64,000 bases of DNA from positions 1 to 64,000 of the forward strand of contig SADC01000117.1 in the NCBI GenBank assembly GCA_004194705.1. Reading direction: 5' to 3'. Both the position numbers and the translations under genes were made by a program. This DNA is from Ditylenchus dipsaci. Taxonomy: Eukaryota > Nematoda > Chromadorea > Rhabditida > Anguinidae. Below are positions 35,001 through 38,640 of the stretch, one piece after another. The notes beneath the pieces are model-generated. The model did not search any database. It was given only the letters and a program-made list of their open reading frames with translations, and was not told where the DNA came from. How positions within the stretch are numbered: the first letter of the stretch is position 1; each line of letters begins with the position of its first letter.

Positions 35001-37479
35001 CCATCATATTATGTAAAAATTTGGGAAAGCTTATCGGGTCCAAAAAGGCCAAAATTAACGTTTTTGAAAAAATATTTTTTTTCGATGTTCTGAAGGTAAA
35101 ATTATGGATTATCCTGCACCACCAGTATCGTACTGTGAGATCAAATAATTGGACATCGATATCTTTAGTAGTGGCCGGAAAATATGTACAGTGCGCATTT
35201 GTCGTTGCTTTATATGGATATCCTCTCAAATTAATTCCAGACTGAGATTTTGAAAAAACGACTGGTAAAATCGAAACCCTTGTGATTTTAAAGGCCAGAC
35301 AGGCCATCGTTGCACGGGGACAGCACCGGTGTACGGCGTTTGGCGCCGTTTTAAAAGAAAAAAAACAGTGTCCAGCCAATTTCCCGCTTATTTTTAAAAA
35401 GTTTGGCGACAGTGTCACAGTTTTTGACGATTTTATATTGTCTTTGGCTAGCCAAGCCCAAAAATTGCAGGGATTTCGATTTTACCAGTCATTTTTCAAA
35501 ATTATATAAAGGCACGCACACAATGATCCGTTTTTGTCCGCATTCGCATTTTGGCCGCTTCACTTGGCGTTACCATCCGCATGCGTTATCACCTGCATGT
35601 GGATGCGGTGCTGATGCGGATTCATTGTGAATGTAGCATAATTTTTACACCAAGACTAATGGACAAACTTTGTAGACAAACACTCTATTTTTCAAAATAT
35701 GACGGGTCTGAATAATAAAATTGCCGGATTTTTGAAAAACGGCCCACAAAATCGAAATCCTTGCGATTTTCAAAGCTTGATTAAAGGGGCATGGTCACCT
35801 GTTTTTGAATTTGTCCCTGCCAATTCAGAAAAATGTTCGATTTATTGAACTTTTGTACAGATTTTTCAGCTTGGTTTTGTTAACAAAACAAGACCTAGAA
35901 TTTAATTTTAGATATAGTTTTGTTAAAAACCAAGTTGAAAAATTCGTACAGAAGTTCAATGATTCGGGAAAAAAAATGTTCGAATTGGCGGGGACAAAAT
36001 TTGTAACAGGTGACCATGCCCCTTTAACCAAGGACAACTGGCAACAATTTTCAAAAATATAGGTAAAAAGTGTCGGAGCCTAGGCGGGAACGAACTTGCC
36101 CCATATATGGGACACCCAAATACGGCATTTTCACGTCAAATTTTGGTGTTTTTTGAATTATTCTTATTTGACTTGTAATCTAATATGAAATTTGTTTTTG
36201 CAAAAACGTGCTGCGTCATAGTCTGCGCATTTAAGGGTTAAAAACGTTAGTTTTAGAGCTTCAAGATTTCAATAAAAATAATAATTTTTAATCTTTTTAT
36301 AATTTTTTTAAATAAAAATCCTATGAAATATTTACCTGACCCGATTTTGCCATCACACCCCACAGGCAAACAAACTCCATCCACACAAACAGCTTCGGAA
36401 AGAGTGGCATGATCGCTGCATCTGGTTCCATCGATCACTTTGTCTGCCCATTTGTAGTAGAAGCTGGCGGTCTCTGGTTTGCAGGTCAGCTCGCACTTGT
36501 TCTTACCGGCGTATGGCTTCCACTGAACCAGAATTGGCTATAAACTTAAGGATCTATAAAAGTGCTTTTTACCTTGAAATAGTTGCCATCCAAAGGACTG
36601 TCATCATGTTTAGAGCATTGCTCCGCACGGAAATCGGTTTGCACAGCACACGGCTCCACATTGCAAGAGATGTATCTGATAGATGGACCGGTGCATTCGC
36701 CACTAAATTGGGATTCTAATTTTTAAAAAATCAGATTTCTGTCAAAAATTGGTATAAAATGTTGAGTTTTTTGCTTTTGTTCCTTAAGCTATTTTTTCCA
36801 CACAATTTAAAATAAATTTAAAAACCAAAATTAATTTAAAAAATTTCCCGAAATGCGATTGTAACAACTTTTTAGAGTAGATCATAAGTCTTAAATAACT
36901 TTGGAAAGCCTGTTAAAAATTTCTGAGTCCTAGACGAAATTCAAGTATTCCAATCCTATCCAAAATTTTGTTCTTGAATTTGGAAATTCTTAGTCCTGCT
37001 TAAAAATTCGGGTCTCCAACTCCAAAATTTAAAGTACTTGACAAGCCATATAATAACTTTATTGTTGTATTTTCACATACTTTTCAAGTAACTCAATAAT
37101 ACTTACTTGCAATCCCGTTTTTCTACTTGAACACCTCCTCCACAGGAGCGAGAGCATGGCTTTTCCTGAGTCCAATGACCCCAAACACCGGATTCAGTGC
37201 CTTTGTCGACGGTGATGGACACATCATCTCCTACAGTTATTTGGTAGGCCTGACGCTTCACTCGAGCTGACTCCGGGTCGGCCTCTTTGGGGCTGAGAGG
37301 GTGGAGAGGGACTTGCTCGCTGGCATGGCCCTTGAAACAATTAAAGTTAACTTCTAGTTCTCTACAAATGTCTTGAATCAATGACCGACCTCAGCGTAAC
37401 TGGAGAAAAAAGGTAAAGAAAAGGGCACAACCAGTCCCACAACCGACAAAAGTGTCAGAGCAAGAAGAAGTTGCTTCAT
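4936..37479 (-). CDS. papilin: secreted extracellular-matrix protein with TSR, spacer, Kunitz, Ig and PLAC domains (42 exons)
   Basis: Papilins are secreted basement-membrane glycoproteins related to ADAMTS-like proteins. In C. elegans the orthologue MIG-6 guides cell migration. Here the ATG (37479) starts a hydrophobic signal peptide. The chain then runs TSR1, Cys-rich/spacer, five or six more TSRs, eleven short cysteine cassettes, Kunitz domains 1-10, an Ig domain, and a PLAC domain ending at TAA (4936-4938). Exons (all minus): 37390-37479, 37107-37330, 36573-36702, 36336-36522, 33895-34067, 33115-33423, 32918-33050, 29707-29771, 29324-29649, 28890-29030, 28453-28484, 28314-28395, 28143-28257, 27966-28093, 27641-27851, 27361-27589, 27127-27282, 26789-27067, 26679-26724, 26528-26624, 25859-25973, 25623-25805, 25217-25265, 25066-25169, 24638-25019, 22936-23204, 22094-22242, 20141-20214, 19879-20092, 18408-18529, 18286-18357, 14348-14513, 12989-13124, 10271-10406, 8941-8978, 8632-8881, 8492-8580, 8147-8268, 7758-7912, 6300-6560, 6121-6239, 4936-5065. 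About twenty one-base frame breaks are treated as sequence errors. Confidence 0.9.
5190..5820. repeat. inverted-repeat element (about 0.63 kb) inside the last papilin intron
   Basis: The sequence acaGGGTGTCCATAAAAAAAC...ACACTTCAAGACGACCACTT at 5190-5232 recurs inverted at about 5775-5815 (AAGTGGTCGTACGGCGCCCTTGAAGTGTAAG). A second inner pair involves TGACATAT/ATATGTCA. The GGGTGTCC-type end resembles Tc1/mariner-like non-autonomous elements, but no clean target duplication is visible. Two open frames inside (about 5319-5751) look like chance. Confidence 0.5.
6121..6560 (-). CDS. papilin exons 40-41: end of Kunitz 10, linker, Ig (I-set) domain
   Basis: Exon 40 (6300-6560) supplies the last Cys of Kunitz 10 across the junction, then a Ser/Gln-rich linker, then Ig strands with CPFTAGSTIQLRCVG and the core TSYTWYLNELEI. 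Exon 41 (6121-6239) gives KKDNGDYSCAVG, the D-x-G-x-Y-x-C motif of strand F, and SKSYTVVVE as strand G. One base is missing near 6460 and another near 6213. Nematode and vertebrate papilins carry Ig domains next to PLAC, so this order is expected. The intron between the two exons is only 60 bp. Confidence 0.85.
6561..7757. other. papilin intron filled with transposon remnants
   Basis: The intron holds the hAT MITE at 6965-7275 and a pair of inverted CCTTGGTCCCCTGTTG ends (about 7388 and 7668) that bracket a roughly 300-bp non-coding element. No exon is recognised. Confidence 0.55.
6965..7275. mobile_element. hAT MITE, 311 bp, TIR TAGGGTTGTCGA, 8-bp duplication
   Basis: The ends TAGGGTTGTCGA and TCGACAACCCTA are perfect inverted copies, flanked by identical ctgggaag octamers (6957-6964 and 7276-7283). 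The interior is a palindromic run of CTCGAAAATTTTCGAG-type units. The terminal 12 bases are the same as the end of the hAT element with transposase at 62907, so that element is a plausible source of the enzyme. Confidence 0.9.
7758..7912 (-). CDS. papilin exon 39: Kunitz domain 10
   Basis: The exon reads EVCSLAL..AGPCEGLEKRFFFD, then HCKPFNYGGC, then NANRFVTVLECMNT, with the sixth Cys formed across the next intron. Five Kunitz cysteines and the FNYGGC core are visible. Two one-base losses, near 7893 and 7803, interrupt the frame; adding one base at each restores the domain. Confidence 0.85.
8147..8580 (-). CDS. papilin exons 37-38: Kunitz domain 9
   Basis: Exon 37 (8492-8580) gives CELGRDSGPCFDQLTQWYL and a Cys at its end. 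Exon 38 (8147-8268) gives KFTYGGCRGNANRFNSKDLC and QKQC, then a Gln-rich tail. The junction completes the CRKFTYGGC motif exactly when the intron 8269-8491 is removed. One-base losses lie near 8570 and 8514. Confidence 0.85.
8632..8881 (-). CDS. papilin exon 36: Kunitz domain 8 with an enlarged first loop
   Basis: The frame from the previous exon (phase 2) reads EACERACGMYRQQKVCHLG, HDSGSC, then a roughly 14-residue Thr/Leu/Pro stretch, then KWYYDPRLAKCHTFMYSGC and NGNRFSSKSECEDLC. The segment between the second Cys and the WYY motif is longer than the usual six or seven residues. A single-base loss near 8775 lies in that loop. Confidence 0.8.
8941..10406 (-). CDS. papilin exons 34-35: Kunitz domain 7
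   Basis: Exon 34 (10271-10406) reads ELCALPEERGSCYGNQLRWRY, then KCTSFLYSGCDSNANHFTST. The tiny exon 35 (8941-8978) provides the last two cysteines (REFCTRVTC) and TYNP. The intron between them holds a 1.1-kb foldback repeat. Splicing of the 38-bp exon needs one extra base for frame, so the exact junction is less certain than the domain call. Confidence 0.75.
9010..10115. repeat. 1.1-kb foldback repeat in a papilin intron
   Basis: The left arm (about 9048-9480, starting AAGTACGAAAAAGAGCCATAAC) is repeated inverted at about 9580-10110. Paired landmarks are CACTGAAGGTTTTTACAATC with GATTGAAAAATCTTCAGTG, and CAGCTGAGTGTGAAC with GTTCACACTCAGCTG. The arms have diverged by roughly one base in five to ten. 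The right arm is split by the MITE at 9741-9872, so the foldback is the older of the two. Confidence 0.8.
9741..9872. mobile_element. palindromic MITE, TIR CCGTATCCTCTCTAATAATC, TA duplication
   Basis: The termini CCGTATCCTCTCTAATAATC and GATTATTAGAGAGAATACGG are inverted copies, with TA on both sides (9739-9740 and 9873-9874). Sister copies are at 30099-30339 and 56074-56210, each also bounded by TA. All share the CCGTA start and a TCTAATA block about ten bases in. Confidence 0.85.
10407..11985. other. papilin intron with CCTTGGTCCCC-family repeats
   Basis: Ends of the CCTTGGTCCCC family occur at about 10449, 10590, 11345, 11690 and 11805 in alternating orientation, with AT-rich non-coding interiors. 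An inverted pair CCACATTGCAATGCA/TGCAATGTGG lies at 11490-11582. No exon is recognised. Confidence 0.5.
11986..12980. mobile_element. 995-bp hAT element inserted on the splice donor after papilin exon 33
   Basis: The ends CAGGGCCAAATTCTATGCA and TGCATAGAATTTGGGGCCCTG are inverted copies, flanked by identical gtgattac octamers (11978-11985, 12981-12988). The interior is AT-rich, with many ATATGC/GCATAT motifs and no long reading frame, so the element is non-autonomous. Read on the minus strand, the octamer is GTAATCAC, the first eight bases of the intron that follows exon 33. Confidence 0.92.
12989..13124 (-). CDS. papilin exon 33: Phe/Pro/Gln-rich linker
   Basis: A 136-bp segment lies between TTCTGCAG-type acceptor sequence (TTTGCAG) and donor GTAATCAC. 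The open frame reads NLFQFSTINRPSSAFQPF, then KTLSRPVRQQ, a low-complexity linker like those between other Kunitz domains. There is no domain homology, so support rests on splice signals, position and composition. Confidence 0.5.
13125..14347. other. papilin intron with TTAA-type palindrome and short hairpin
   Basis: The intron holds one copy of the palindromic AAGTTGGTTTCTAACAAA family (about 13515-13725) and one copy of the TTTTGTAGC hairpin (13811-13852). The rest is AT-rich with no coding signal. Confidence 0.5.
13515..13725. repeat. palindromic piggyBac-like MITE copy A
   Basis: The inverted halves share GAACTTCTGTACGGATTTTT and TTGGTTTCTAACAAA. The outer ends contain the GGGCATGCC/GGCATGCCC pair next to TTAA on the left (CCTTAACGGGCATGCC) and TTCAA on the right. 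It belongs with the better copies at 33549, 34498, 34733 and 35785. Confidence 0.65.
14348..14513 (-). CDS. papilin exon 32: Kunitz domain 6
   Basis: One exon carries a whole domain: ACYLP, KVIGPCAGKNERYYFDKSTK, QCTKFEYSGCLGNNNNF, then DCEAKC. All six cysteines and the YSGC core are present. The entry phase agrees with the previous exon only if one C is added near 14499; otherwise the frame is clean for 140 bases. Confidence 0.9.
14514..15353. other. papilin intron, nothing recognised apart from a repeat end
   Basis: A CCTTGGTCCCC-type end (GGGGACCAAGGC) lies at 14717, and a C10 run lies near 14945. No exon or RNA gene is seen. Confidence 0.45.
15354..15744 (-). CDS. 60S acidic ribosomal protein P1 (stalk protein), nested in a papilin intron
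   Basis: P1 dimerises with P2 and binds P0 to form the ribosomal stalk that recruits translation GTPases. Exon 1 (15569-15744) encodes MKITSLLAW, TTAALALQDDCVAITGGKIQ and ADVTVEPFGLVYVQKLSNGV. Exon 2 (15354-15522) encodes DLVSNI, an Ala/Pro hinge (ATAPSAAFAGDGSKPEVASA), a Lys-rich stretch and the acidic tail SEEEDIGFILFD, ending in TAA. This matches the P1 layout of helical N-domain, alanine hinge and EExDD-GFGLFD tail. The 46-bp intron (15523-15568, GTGGCT...TTTTCAG) argues against a processed retrocopy. Oddities: the usual EPFWPGL motif lacks Trp-Pro, and the tail has FILFD instead of FGLFD. Frame breaks near 15650, 15505 and 15392 are each solved by one added base. The start codon is the first in-frame Met and fits the family length (about 115 aa). 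P2 is less likely because of the DDxVxIT motif. Confidence 0.65.
15745..16100 (-). other. possible exons of an unrecognised gene (minus strand)
   Basis: The minus strand reads PTKPEEKPSAHQVSLSPMED, then VRLCSGKLSGQQRRERFN (about 15978-16098), and later HLKDFCFAGGKDGRQVIDKY (about 15782-15843), with TTCAG/GTAGG-like signals nearby. The segments have amino-acid composition typical of coding sequence, but I do not recognise them and cannot join them. They could be an unrelated gene upstream of the P1 gene or part of a degraded copy. Confidence 0.3.
16259..17015. repeat. 750-bp palindrome built from TTACCGCAAAATACTTTTT units
   Basis: The left side (16270-16455) has about nine tandem units of the type CTTACCGCAAAATACTTTTT. 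The right side (16845-17008) holds the same units inverted (AAAAAGTATTTTGCGGTAAG). The centre carries a second inverted pair (GATTGAGCGGATCAGATTCG and its partner near 16670, plus ACCCCCCCTTTAGTAAACCC). The symmetry runs through both layers. Translations of these units are artefacts. Confidence 0.8.
17160..18190 (+). other. GC-richer segment with broken reading frames, possible retroelement remnant
   Basis: This segment stands out as the least AT-rich kilobase of the region. The plus strand reads ILDIRDRLAIALGEANLQ, LNALMDEIKGMADSLKKEQD (17224-17370), later EADHCLRRGLKEVNGARKQL (about 17990-18050), and ends VTPLVPVPVISMFF and TAA. Between them are repeated GACCGAAGC/GGACCGAAG words. The helical, charged start is compatible with a gag-like protein, but there is no protease, RT or zinc-knuckle motif. 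It sits in a papilin intron on the opposite strand. Confidence 0.3.
18286..18529 (-). CDS. papilin exons 30-31: Kunitz domain 5
   Basis: Exon 30 (18408-18529) reads VCEAQKDTGSCNRF, HKWYYNKADGVCNRFHYG. Exon 31 (18286-18357) reads GGCDGNGNRFETEQECKDKC and GEYI before donor GTTAGT. All six cysteines can be placed. One base is missing near 18461, and the first 30 bases of exon 30 are also frame-disturbed, so its 5' edge (after ATTAATTAAG) is tentative. Confidence 0.85.
18530..19878. repeat. papilin intron with a 690-bp inverted repeat enclosing a copy of dispersed repeat R
   Basis: CTTGGATATACCCCCCCC...GACCTAAAATGGCCTCAG at 18883-18965 recurs inverted at 19478-19552, with a C-run mirrored as a G-run. 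Inside lies repeat R (about 19045-19300), whose other copies are at 30935-31154 (split), 62215-62440 and, in part, 55375-55485. R has a GAGCCCC/GGGGCTT hairpin followed by a CACACACA run. Confidence 0.7.
19879..20214 (-). CDS. papilin exons 28-29: Kunitz domain 4 plus Gln-rich linker
   Basis: Exon 28 (20141-20214) reads LDVGRCEGHFESWYYE. Exon 29 (19879-20092) reads VATGSCENFQYSGCGGNANR, FHSKDQCESLCMRG, then a Pro/Gln linker FAPQQQPEQQQGV and VLDKVQSAKDAG. The first Kunitz Cys is not visible in exon 28 (the place has NPETLHLRL), so the domain may lack the Cys1-Cys6 bond or use a Cys in the preceding exon. The exon junction within YYE/VATG is clean. Confidence 0.85.
20215..22093. repeat. papilin intron with three inverted-repeat elements
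   Basis: About 20349-20763 is an inverted repeat (AAGGAGATAGTCTCGACACG with CGTGTCGAGACTATCTCCTT). 20991-21032 is the TTTTGTAGC hairpin inside a wider palindrome (20945-21130). About 21355-21611 is a member of the GGCGCTACTCGGTTTTACCCC family with a GGCTTAG-rich core; its sisters are at 44355-44597 and 46681-46893. No exon is recognised. Confidence 0.65.
22094..22242 (-). CDS. papilin exon 27: Thr/Ala/Gln-rich linker
   Basis: A 149-bp segment lies between acceptor TGTATAG and donor GTAAGTGAG. The frames read ESGSTTTARPTVAEPVR and then, after a one-base shift, RTAPPAVARAPAAAQLQQSG. The composition fits a mucin-like linker between Kunitz domains. The assignment rests on splice signals and place. 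Confidence 0.5.
22243..22935. other. papilin intron, nothing recognised
   Basis: AT-rich sequence with a weak C-run (22658-22671). No repeat family or coding signal that I can name. Confidence 0.45.
22936..23204 (-). CDS. papilin exon 26: Pro-rich linker and Kunitz domain 3
   Basis: After TTTGCTGCAG the exon encodes a Pro-rich segment (PQPTPTPGRVPPNLQP), then SCRQSVDSGNCKDYVDWYFD and, one base shifted near 23041, CYSFIYSGCGGNSNRYGSLA and ECQQKCGHLKPDYS. Restoring one base gives a standard Kunitz domain. The donor is GTAAAT. Confidence 0.85.
23205..24637. other. papilin intron with a hAT MITE and a hairpin copy
   Basis: The intron contains the hAT MITE at 23380-23558 and the TTTTGTAGC hairpin at about 24462-24512. 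A GC-rich stretch at 23930-24130 and 24290-24450 carries an imperfect inverted pair (GCCCCGGGTGGGCC / GGGCACCCCGTGCCCCGG). No exon is recognised. Confidence 0.5.
23380..23558. mobile_element. hAT MITE, 179 bp, near-perfect 8-bp duplication
   Basis: The termini CAGGGCTGATCGG and CCGATTCAGCCCTG are inverted copies. The flanks are taccacac (23372-23379) and taccgcac (23559-23566), one mismatch. The interior is a run of GATATCCGA-type units. Confidence 0.82.
24638..25019 (-). CDS. papilin exon 25: Gln/Pro-rich tandem-repeat linker
   Basis: This exon of about 380 bp encodes PPPPYQPQQPSPQWTTQQQP and repeats of QPQQPAPQWP. On the DNA level a unit of about 57 bp (GGCCACTGAGGAGCTGGCTG...) occurs twice at 24770-24840 with a decayed third copy. 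The frame shifts three times within C-runs near 24815, 24800 and 24745. It separates Kunitz 2 and 3 and is likely an extended, glycosylatable spacer. The opposite-strand frame here is only its shadow. Confidence 0.75.
25066..25805 (-). CDS. papilin exons 22-24: Kunitz domains 1 and 2
   Basis: Exon 22 (25623-25805) carries an uninterrupted Kunitz domain: SCNLPQDQGQVCHPGYKLVW, CSQFWFGGCGGNDNNFVSKE, LCEQIC. Exons 23 (25217-25265) and 24 (25066-25169) make a second one: CYLPKVEGPQRCSQL, VARYWYDYTTKQCAAFWWRG, then GNSNNFASWEECQ. The second needs one base restored near 25246 and one near 25097. In each, the residue after the second Cys (P1 position) is not a canonical Lys/Arg, so trypsin inhibition is uncertain. 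Confidence 0.88.
25356..25525. mobile_element. pogo-like MITE (CTCGATATAACG family)
   Basis: The left part CCTCGATATAACGGAACC and the right end GATATCGAGAATTGACTG are inverted, with TA following the right end (25526-25527). The left terminal CAGT appears lost. It lies in the intron between papilin exons 22 and 23. Confidence 0.55.
25859..27851 (-). CDS. papilin exons 15-21: block of eleven short cysteine cassettes
   Basis: Each cassette follows C-x4-FGCCPDG-(x)-T-A-x-GP-x4-GC. Clear examples are KFGCCLDGVTLSRGP, QFGCCPDGKSSAKGAG, SFGCCPDGETAA and HGCCPDGSSKALGP. Exon 15 holds two, 16 one, 17 two, 18 three and 18/19 one. Exon 20 has one disguised by three one-base losses, and 20/21 has one. 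This module is characteristic of papilins. Exon 21 then runs into the Pro/Thr linker VTTPPPHIIGGTVAPNK before Kunitz 1. Frame breaks lie near 27557, 26960, 26600, 26582, 26566 and 25916, and at the 18/19 junction. Confidence 0.88.
26271..26451. mobile_element. hAT MITE of the GGGCTTCGAA family, copy 1
   Basis: The ends AAGGGCTCCGAA and TTCGAAGCCCTG are inverted. The flanks ttttgtag (26263-26270) and ttttgtgg (26452-26459) match at seven of eight bases. The interior matches the copies at 30598-30806 and 57276-57487. Confidence 0.8.
27966..33050 (-). CDS. papilin exons 7-14: thrombospondin type-1 repeats
   Basis: Successive TSRs are recognisable by W-x-x-C-S-x-x-C-G. They are QWSGCSVSCGAG/VQTRTPFC (exons 6/7), DWEECSQTCGDNGWQYR (8), GPWSACSEKCGEAKQYRSVT (9), SQWSKCSTECGHGHKTRKVH (11/12) and GPWNECSEKC/DGGKQSRLVV (13/14). 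A reduced one (SEWDL/CEKCNDTQETRNVTC) spans exons 9/10. TSRs in this family are typically C-mannosylated and O-fucosylated, and W-x-x-W-like and C-S-x-x-C-G sites are present. Exon 13 has a one-base loss near 28236 (TGCCAG for TGCCCAG). Introns here range from about 55 bp to 3.1 kb. Confidence 0.9.
30099..30339. mobile_element. TA-flanked MITE of the CCGTAT...TCTAAT family carrying the TTTTGTAGC hairpin
   Basis: The left end CCGTATAATCTATATTAATT and the right end AATTATTAGAGGTTATACGG are inverted, with TA on both sides (30097-30098, 30340-30341). The interior has the hairpin CATTTTGTAGC...GCTACAAAATGAG (30203-30236). Confidence 0.75.
30598..30806. mobile_element. hAT MITE of the GGGCTTCGAA family, copy 2
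   Basis: The ends CAGCGCTTCGAATG and ATTCGAAGCCCTG are flanked by identical ttttaaag octamers (30590-30597, 30807-30814). The interior is nearly identical to the copy at 57276-57487, which suggests recent activity. Confidence 0.9.
31155..32418. mobile_element. 1,264-bp non-autonomous hAT element inserted in repeat R
   Basis: The termini TAGGCTTGGCA and TGCCAAGCCTA are perfect inverted copies, with ttaaaaag on both sides (31147-31154, 32419-32426). Subterminal GGGACGGGAATCCCG-type motifs are typical of one hAT clade. Inside is an inverted pair of CCTTGGTCCCC ends (31360 and 31596), an older element carried along. There is no transposase frame. Confidence 0.92.
33115..34067 (-). CDS. papilin exons 5-6: ADAMTS-type Cys-rich end and spacer domain
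   Basis: Exon 5 (33895-34067) starts AKSDKCGVCNGNDTTCKTVD, the signature DKCGVCNG...TC of ADAMTS and papilin Cys-rich modules. After a one-base loss near 33983 it continues PGYHDVIVLPVGATSIKVEE and RPTKNNL. Exon 6 (33115-33423) is uninterrupted: AIKNATGHFYLNGNYQIQVL, VAVGSTAFKYNN, the beta-rich ADAM-TS spacer, then KPGQWSGCSVSCGAG, the start of the next TSR. The NAT site is a potential N-glycosylation site. Confidence 0.9.
33549..33769. repeat. piggyBac-like palindromic MITE copy B (papilin intron)
   Basis: After TTAA (33545-33548) it begins AGGACCATGATCACG and ends CGTGAGCATGGTCTTT. The inner halves match the AAATCCGTACAGAAATCCAAC type pair. The right TTAA has mutated to TCAA. Confidence 0.65.
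34498..34728. mobile_element. piggyBac-like palindromic MITE copy C
   Basis: TTAA at 34494-34497 and 34729-34732 brackets AGGCGCATGGTCACCTG...CAGGTGACCATGCCCCT. The interior contains the GGTTTCTAACAAAACAAGGC palindrome. Confidence 0.75.
34733..34922. mobile_element. second TTAA palindrome abutting copy C
   Basis: It starts directly after the TTAA at 34729-34732 and ends at TTAA 34923-34926. The ends are AGGACCATGGTTTTTGCGCG and CGCGCAAAAACGATGCTCCT. The long symmetric interior is GACACTTCTCTTTCG...CGAAAGAGAAGTGTC. It shares one TTAA with copy C, so one element inserted at the edge of the other. Confidence 0.75.
35785..36023. mobile_element. piggyBac-like palindromic MITE copy D
   Basis: TTAA (35781-35784 and 36024-36027) flanks AGGGGCATGGTCACCTG and CAGGTGACCATGCCCCT, perfect for 17 bases. 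TTAA duplication is the piggyBac hallmark, but the family assignment is inferred from target choice alone. Confidence 0.8.
36336..37479 (-). CDS. papilin exons 1-4: signal peptide, first TSR, start of Cys-rich region
   Basis: Exon 1 (37390-37479) encodes MKQLLLALTLLSVVGLVVPF, a textbook signal peptide, starting at the only suitable ATG. Exon 2 (37107-37330) has a basic stretch (ARVKRQA, possible furin site) and the TSR GVWGHWTQEKPCSRSCGGGV. Exon 3 (36573-36702) continues NGECTGPSIRYISCNVEPC and the linker to YFK. Exon 4 (36336-36522) reads WKPYAGKNKCELTC, then FYYKWADKVIDGTRCSDH and AVCVDGVCLPVGCDGKIGSG, the Cys-rich module. The donor of exon 1 (GTCGGT) is weak. No frame break was found in these four exons. 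Confidence 0.92.
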
Positions 37480-37654
37480 TACCACTGCCTTGCGCGCGCC
37501 TGTCCACAAATGCTTTAGATCCTTGCTACTATTACCACAATATTGCTCAGCTTGTTAGAAACAGTTGAGAGAGTATGCTTATACCCTGCAGATAAGGAAA
37601 TTATTCATCGTATTTTATCTGAAATATCCCTTCCCAAAAGGGACAAAATGTACC

Positions 37655-37855
37655 TAATGGCAACCGGACAAACAGGTTTTTAAAAGTATTTGTCGCGCGA
37701 CAAAAACGGAAAAAACCGTTTTTGTCGTTCATGTTTCGTCGCGCGACAAAAACGGTTTTTACATATTTTGTCGCGCGACAAATACTTTTAAAAAACGTTT
37801 TGTCGCGCGACAAATACTTTTAAAAACCTGTTTTGTCCGGTTGCCGTACCTAATA
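37655..37855. repeat. cluster of TTTGTCGCGCGACAAA palindromes upstream of papilin
   Basis: TTGTCGCGCGACAAA-type cores occur at about 37690, 37738, 37771 and 37802. They are set in a larger inverted repeat whose outer arms are AACCGGACAAACAGGTTTTT (37664) and AAAAACCTGTTTTGTCCGGTT (37832). It lies 180-370 bp upstream of the papilin start codon. It may be a small MITE; a promoter role is possible but not shown. Confidence 0.7.
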
Positions 37856-38084
37856 CGGTATTTTTTAAAATGTCCTTTGGGAAATCCTGATATTGCGATG
37901 TCAAAGAAATATTGTAAAGAATTTAAAGTTTGGTTTGGGATATCAGCAATATCACAACTGCTATTTTATAGAAAATGGCTTAAAAATAAAAACACAAACC
38001 AAATCGAAAAAAGATTAAAGTATTTTATGGCAATTCAATTTTGAGAGTATTTTTCAAAATTATATTTATGTTGCTAATCCAACG

Positions 38085-38640
38085 GTACTTATGCTGTTTA
38101 TCACCCTCCTCCACCGAATTTTTCGAAAATTGACCAAAAAGTCATTCTAAGTTATTTTTTTCTGCTAAAAAATAAAAGAAACAGTTGCAAACAGTTTCTG
38201 ACGCAAAGATGAACAAAAAAATTTACTTCAAGTCTTCAATGGTCTATTTAGGGAATTTTCGGGTTCTTTTCAATTATTTGTATATTTTTAGGATTAGGCA
38301 AAGGTAGGCAGCGTATGTTAGGATGGACACAAATATGTTTTTCAAAGCTGAGAAAAAGTAAAAAACCTATGTTTCAGTCCGTCCTAACATACGCTGGCCT
38401 ACCCTTGCCTAAGCCTCAAACACAAAATACCTTAAAGACCATATACCCTTGAGAATTGTGGGTCAATTTGTTTGAGAGAAGCTCAAATTTTTATGTGAAA
38501 AACTGCTTACAAGTGTTTCTTTTATTGTGTTTAGGAGAAAAAAGCAGCTTAGGGCGTCTTTTTGTTCACCTTTCAAAAAATTAGGGGCTCGGCTGCGGAT
38601 CAGGGTTTATAATAAACAGCATAAGTACTAACCCGACTTT
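38085..38640. repeat. 550-bp inverted-repeat element
   Basis: The outer pair is GGTACTTATGCTGTTTAT / ATAAACAGCATAAGTACT, and the inner pair GCAGCGTATGTTAGGATGGA / TCCGTCCTAACATACGCTGG. Coding capacity is absent. Confidence 0.7.

Larger units (their letters stand above)
34068..36335. repeat. papilin intron dominated by palindromic TTAA elements
   Basis: Three palindromic elements (34498-34728, 34733-34922, 35785-36023) and a further inverted repeat at about 35243-35510 (GATTTTGAAAAAACGACTGG with its partner near 35475-35500) fill this intron. No exon is recognised. Confidence 0.7.

Noticed and set aside
4936..37479. Papilin as a pseudogene
   Set aside because: All frame breaks are single missing bases in runs, conserved cysteines, glycines and splice sites are intact, and other genes in the window show the same defect. 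Sequence error is the simpler explanation.
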